Assembly (NCBI GenBank): GCA_964560135.1
Contig: CAZLKN010000090.1
Span: 1 to 8,905, forward strand
Reading direction: 5' to 3'
DNA length: 8,905 nt
DNA from: CAZLKN01 sp964560135
Lineage (GTDB): Bacteria; Actinomycetota; JAICYB01
Below are positions 5,933 through 8,905 of the stretch, one piece after another. How positions within the stretch are numbered: the stretch's first letter is position 1; each line of letters begins with the position of its first letter. Below the pieces are notes generated by a model, which did not search any database, had not been told where the DNA came from, and worked only from the letters and a program-made list of their open reading frames with translations. The translations under genes and the position numbers were made by a program.

Positions 5933-8408
5933 CTACTTGCTCTCCGCCTCGTCGGAGCCGATGGCGGCGTGCGCGGCGGCCAGGCGCGCTACGGGGACGC
6001 GGAACGGCGAGCAGGACACGTAGTCGAGCCCGACCTCCGCGAAGAACGCCACCGACTGCGGATCCCCTCCGTGCTCACCGCACACGCCGACCTTCAGCTT
6101 CGGGTTGTAGGCCCGGCCCTCCTGCGTCGCGATCTCCACCAGGCGTCCCACTCCGTCGCGGTCGATGGTCTCGAAGGGGTTGACGGCCAGCACCCGGCGC
6201 TCGAGGTAGGCGGGCAGGAACTTGCCCTCGGCGTCGTCGCGGCTGAAGGCGTAGGTCATCTGGGTCAGGTCGTTGGTGCCGAAAGAGAAGAAGTCGGCGT
6301 GCTCGGCGACCTCGCCGGCCGTCAGCGCCGACCGCGGCACCTCGATCATCGTCCCGATCTTGTAGGACACGCGCTGGCCCGTGGCCTTGATCGTCTCCTT
6401 GGCGACCTGCTCGCATTCCGCCCGCAGGATCTCGAGCTCCTTCGCCACCCCGACCAACGGGATCATGATCTCCACGCCGGGCTTGCGGCCCTTGGCCTTG
6501 AGCTCGCAGGCCGCCTCCATGATCGCGCGCACCTGCATCNNNNNNNNNNNNNNNNNNNNNNNNNNNNNNNNNNNNNNNNNNNNNNNNNNNNNNNNNNNNN
6601 NNNNNNNNNNNNNNNNNNNNNNNNNNNNNNNNNNNNNNNAGCCGCTCACCGAGGAACATGTGCTCGGTGCGGGCCAGGCCGATGCCCTCGGCCCCGAATT
6701 CGCGGGCCCGCTTGGCGTCCTCGGGGGTGTCGGCGTTGGCCCGGATCCCGATCCGGCGCACCTTGTCGGTCCAGGACAGCAGCTTCGCGAACTCGCCGGA
6801 CACCTTGGGGGCCACCAGCGGCACCTCGCCCACGACCACGGTGCCGGTCGTGCCGTCGATGGAGATGACGTCGCCTTCCTTCACGCTGGTGCCGCCCACC
6901 GAGAAGGCGCGCTTGGAAAGGTCGATGCGGATCGCGTCGGCCCCCACCACGCAGGGCTTGCCGGCCCCCCGGGCCACGACGGCCGCGTGCGACGTCTTCC
7001 CGCCGCGGGCCGTGAGGATCCCCTGGGCGGCGTACATGCCGTGGACGTCGTCGGGGTTGGTCTCCTCGCGCACGAGGATCACCTCGTCGCCGCCGTCGGC
7101 CCAGGCCACCGCCGTGTCGGCGTCGAGGACGACCTTGCCCACCGCCGCCCCCGGGGACGCGTTGACGCCCTTCGTGAGCACCTCGAGGTCGGCCTTCGGG
7201 TCGAACTGGGGGTGCAGGAGCTGGTCGATCTGCTCGGGGGTGACCCGGCTCACGGCCTGGGTACGGTTGATCAGCTTCTCGTCTGCCATCTCCACGGCCA
7301 TCCGCACGGCGGCCATCGGGGTGCGTTTGCCGATCCGCGTCTGGAGCATCCAGAGCTTGCCCTGCTCGATCGTGAACTCGATGTCGCACATGTCCTTGTA
7401 GTGGCGCTCGAGCCGGGCCATGATCTCCAGCAGCTCCTGGTACACGGCCTTGTTGCGCTTCCGGAGGCTCTGGAGGGGTTCGGGGGTACGGATGCCGGCC
7501 ACCACGTCCTCGCCCTGGGCGTTGACGAGGTAGTCACCGTAGATCCCGGACTTGCCGGTGGCGGGATCCCGGGTGAAGGCCACACCGGTCCCCGAGTCCT
7601 CGCCCTTGTTTCCGAAGACCATCGTCTGGACGTTCACTGCCGTGCCGAGGGCGTCGTCGATGCGTTCCTGCCGCCGGTAGGCCTTGGCCCGCTTGTTGTT
7701 CCACGAGTTGAAGACGGCCTCGATGGCCATGTCGAGCTGCCGGCCCGGGTCCTGGGGGAAGTTCTTCTTCGTCTCGCCCCGCACGATCTCCTTGAAGGCG
7801 TCGACGAGCTTGCGGAGACCGTCGGCCTCGAGGTCGGTGTCCTTCACCTCGGCGGGCTTGCGCTTCAGTTTCTTGGCCCTGGCGGCCTTGGCGTCGTCGA
7901 GGCCCTCCTCGAACTCCTCGCCCGGCACCCCCATCACGACCTTGCCGAACATCTGGATGAACCGGCGGTAGCAGTCCCAGGCGTAGCGCTCGTCTCCGGT
8001 CTGCTTGGCCAGGCCCTCGACCGACTCGTCGTTCATCCCGAGGTTGAGGACGGTGTCCATCATCCCCGGCATCGAGAACATCGACCCCGAGCGGACGGAC
8101 ACCAGCAGCGGGTCGGCCGGGTCCCCCAGCTTGCGACCCATGGCGCGTTCGAGCTTCCGGAGCTGCTTGGCGACCGCGTCGGACAGGCCGGCGGGGAGCT
8201 TGCCCGAGTCCATGAACTCGCGGCAGGCGTCGGTGGAGATCGTGAAGCCGGGCGGCACCGGGAGACCGAGGTTGGTCATCTCCGCGAGGTTCGCCCCCTT
8301 GCCCCCGAGGAGGTACTTCATCTCGCGGTTGCCGTCCGCGAAGTCGTAGACGAACTTCGTGCGCTTGCGTGTGGTGGAACTCTTCTTCGTGGTCTTTTTC
8401 TTCGCCAT
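5933..8408 (-). CDS. ppdK: Pyruvate, phosphate dikinase (interrupted by an assembly gap)
   Basis: PPDK interconverts pyruvate + ATP + phosphate with phosphoenolpyruvate + AMP + pyrophosphate, in the glycolytic or gluconeogenic direction. The start ATG has a strong AGGAGG site 6 nt upstream. The visible 5' part has 589 complete codons. It has a lysine-rich tail (1-18), then the nucleotide-binding domain (YLLGGKGANLAEM 32-44, SVRSGSMFSMPGMMDT 104-119, NAQGEDVVAGIRTPEP 296-311). The swivelling domain has the phosphorylatable His474 in GGKTSHAAVVARG, with Thr472 at the place of the regulatory threonine. The C-terminal barrel begins before the gap at GLARTEHMF (577-585). After the gap (6538 downwards, 201 aa) come MIPLVG, IGTMIEVPRSALTA, FFSFGTNDLTQMT and the catalytic-cysteine motif VCGEHGGDP. 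The ending is SCSPFRVPVARLAAA. The two halves are in different frames only because the N run has the wrong length. About 105 residues, including the LDPPLHEF region expected from homologs, are missing. The complete protein would be near 900 aa, normal for PPDK. Confidence 0.95.
6540..6639. other. Assembly gap, 100 Ns of placeholder length, inside ppdK
   Basis: Exactly 100 Ns, the customary placeholder for a gap of unknown size. On the minus strand the coding frame before the gap (ending GER-L) and after it (starting MQVRAI) differ by one base. The real missing length must therefore be a multiple of three if the gene is intact. Comparing with remembered PPDK sequences, about 107 residues lie between these two points, so roughly 318 nt are missing. 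Any protein translated straight across the Ns is an artefact. Confidence 0.95.
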
Positions 8409-8411
8409 GGC

Positions 8412-8420
8412 TTACCTCCT
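8412..8420 (-). promoter_or_regulatory. Ribosome binding site of ppdK overlapping the glyS stop
   Basis: The minus strand reads AGGAGGTAA just before the ATG at 8408, a near-perfect complement of the 16S rRNA tail and the strongest site in the window. Its first A is the last base of the glyS TGA (8420-8422). This fixes the ppdK start and implies translation coupled to glyS. Confidence 0.85.
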
Positions 8421-8905
8421 CAGGCCCCCTTGCCCGCGCCGGCTTCGAGCTCCGCGGGGATGATCACCGAGAAGTCGGCCACCAGGGCGAACACGTCGGC
8501 GATCCGCCGCAGCAGCGCGAGCCGGTTGCGCTTCAGACGTTCGTCGGGATCCATCACCAGCACGCCGCGCTCCCGGTCGAAGAAGACGTCGATCACCTCG
8601 GCGAGGGGGACGAGCGTCTCCAGCGCCCCGATGTGGTCGCGGCGGGCGACCCGCTCGGCGGCGATCTCCTCCACCGCGCTGAGCTGCGCGGCCAGGTTCT
8701 GCTCCGAGTCGTGGACGAGGGCCGACTCGTCGATCGTGGTGTCCTCCGCCTGCCTGGACAGGTTGTAGGCCCGCTCGTGGGACACCGCGAGGCCGTGGAG
8801 CTGCCCGCGGACGTGTAGGGTGCGCAGCGCCCGGGCCCGGGCCGCGACCTCCGGCAGGTCGGTCCAGGAGGCACGCACGGCGGCGTCCACGAGCATCCGC
8901 GGGAT
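8420..8905 (-). CDS. glyS: Glycyl-tRNA synthetase beta subunit, C-terminal part
   Basis: This is a partial gene: 161 codons plus stop are visible, and the frame is open through the window edge at 8905. The ATG at 8896 is internal (IPR precedes it in frame) and should not be taken as the start. In the alpha2-beta2 type of glycyl-tRNA synthetase, the beta subunit binds and positions tRNA-Gly. The visible part matches the C-terminal anticodon-binding domain. It contains ERAYNLSRQ, a helical stretch, then ALETLVPLAEVIDVFFD and VLVMDPDERLKRNRLALL, and ends with IADVFALVADFSVI. These correspond to the family's conserved 'L-x-x-VD-x-FFD ... VMVM ... R-NRL-LL ... DFS' tail. A glyQ (alpha subunit) gene would be expected further upstream, outside the window. 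A short Ala/Gly/Lys tail follows the last conserved residues. Confidence 0.9.
   Translation of the reverse strand: MPRMLVDAAVRASWTDLPEVAARARALRTLHVRGQLHGLAVSHERAYNLSRQAEDTTIDESALVHDSEQNLAAQLSAVEEIAAERVARRDHIGALETLVPLAEVIDVFFDRERGVLVMDPDERLKRNRLALLRRIADVFALVADFSVIIPAELEAGAGKGA

Noticed and set aside
6075..6539. Continuation of the PPDK 5' frame past the gap (to 6075)
   Set aside because: The residues after the Ns in this frame are out-of-frame noise. The true PPDK C-terminus is in the frame ending at 5933.
6381..8768. Long plus-strand open frame (795 codons) opposite ppdK and glyS
   Set aside because: It is the complement of PPDK codons, translates through the Ns and is low-complexity (His/Val/Gly/Leu). 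It is a shadow frame, not a gene.
1..8905. Mobile element, CRISPR array, toxin-antitoxin or defence system
   Set aside because: No transposase, integrase, direct repeat array, small paired genes or defence-type domains are visible. Every long stretch is accounted for by housekeeping genes.

Overview
The window is a piece of a GC-rich (roughly two thirds G+C by eye), gene-dense bacterial chromosome. It looks like a draft or metagenome-derived assembly, because a run of exactly 100 Ns (6540-6639) interrupts one gene. Shine-Dalgarno sites are clear, GTG starts are common, and the tRNA does not encode its CCA end. The primary sigma factor (404 aa), the dgt-dnaG-rpoD order and the codon bias suit a deep-branching or uncultured Actinomycetota. 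The presence of a separate glycyl-tRNA synthetase beta subunit is less usual for classical actinomycetes, so another GC-rich phylum (for example Chloroflexota or a GC-rich Firmicute-like lineage) is not excluded. The assignment is an inference.

Layout. At the left edge lies a tRNA-Asn(GTT) on the minus strand (19-91). A short divergent intergenic region follows, then a plus-strand class I SAM-dependent methyltransferase (182-931). It converges on a long minus-strand cluster, with 38 bp between the two stop codons holding a GC-rich hairpin. In transcription order (right to left) the cluster is: glyS 3' part (8420-8905, runs off the window), ppdK (5933-8408, contains the N gap), an alpha/beta-hydrolase-fold protein (5107-5931), dgt (4063-5052), dnaG (2198-4066) and rpoD (970-2184).

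The cluster is tightly packed: glyS/ppdK are separated by 11 bp, ppdK/hydrolase by 1 bp, hydrolase/dgt by 54 bp, dgt/dnaG overlap by 4 bp, and dnaG/rpoD are separated by 13 bp. It resembles the 'macromolecular synthesis' cluster known from other bacteria. It joins translation (glycyl-tRNA charging), central carbon/energy metabolism (pyruvate phosphate dikinase), dNTP control (dGTPase-like), replication priming (primase) and transcription initiation (housekeeping sigma factor). The one member outside the familiar set is the alpha/beta hydrolase, whose nucleophile position is glycine instead of serine.

This is essentially a housekeeping region. I found no CRISPR array, insertion sequence, prophage, toxin-antitoxin module or recognisable defence system. 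The points most worth a second look are the apparently nucleophile-less hydrolase, the wrongly sized assembly gap in ppdK, a structured 54-bp spacer before dgt, and an apparent insert in the primase catalytic core.
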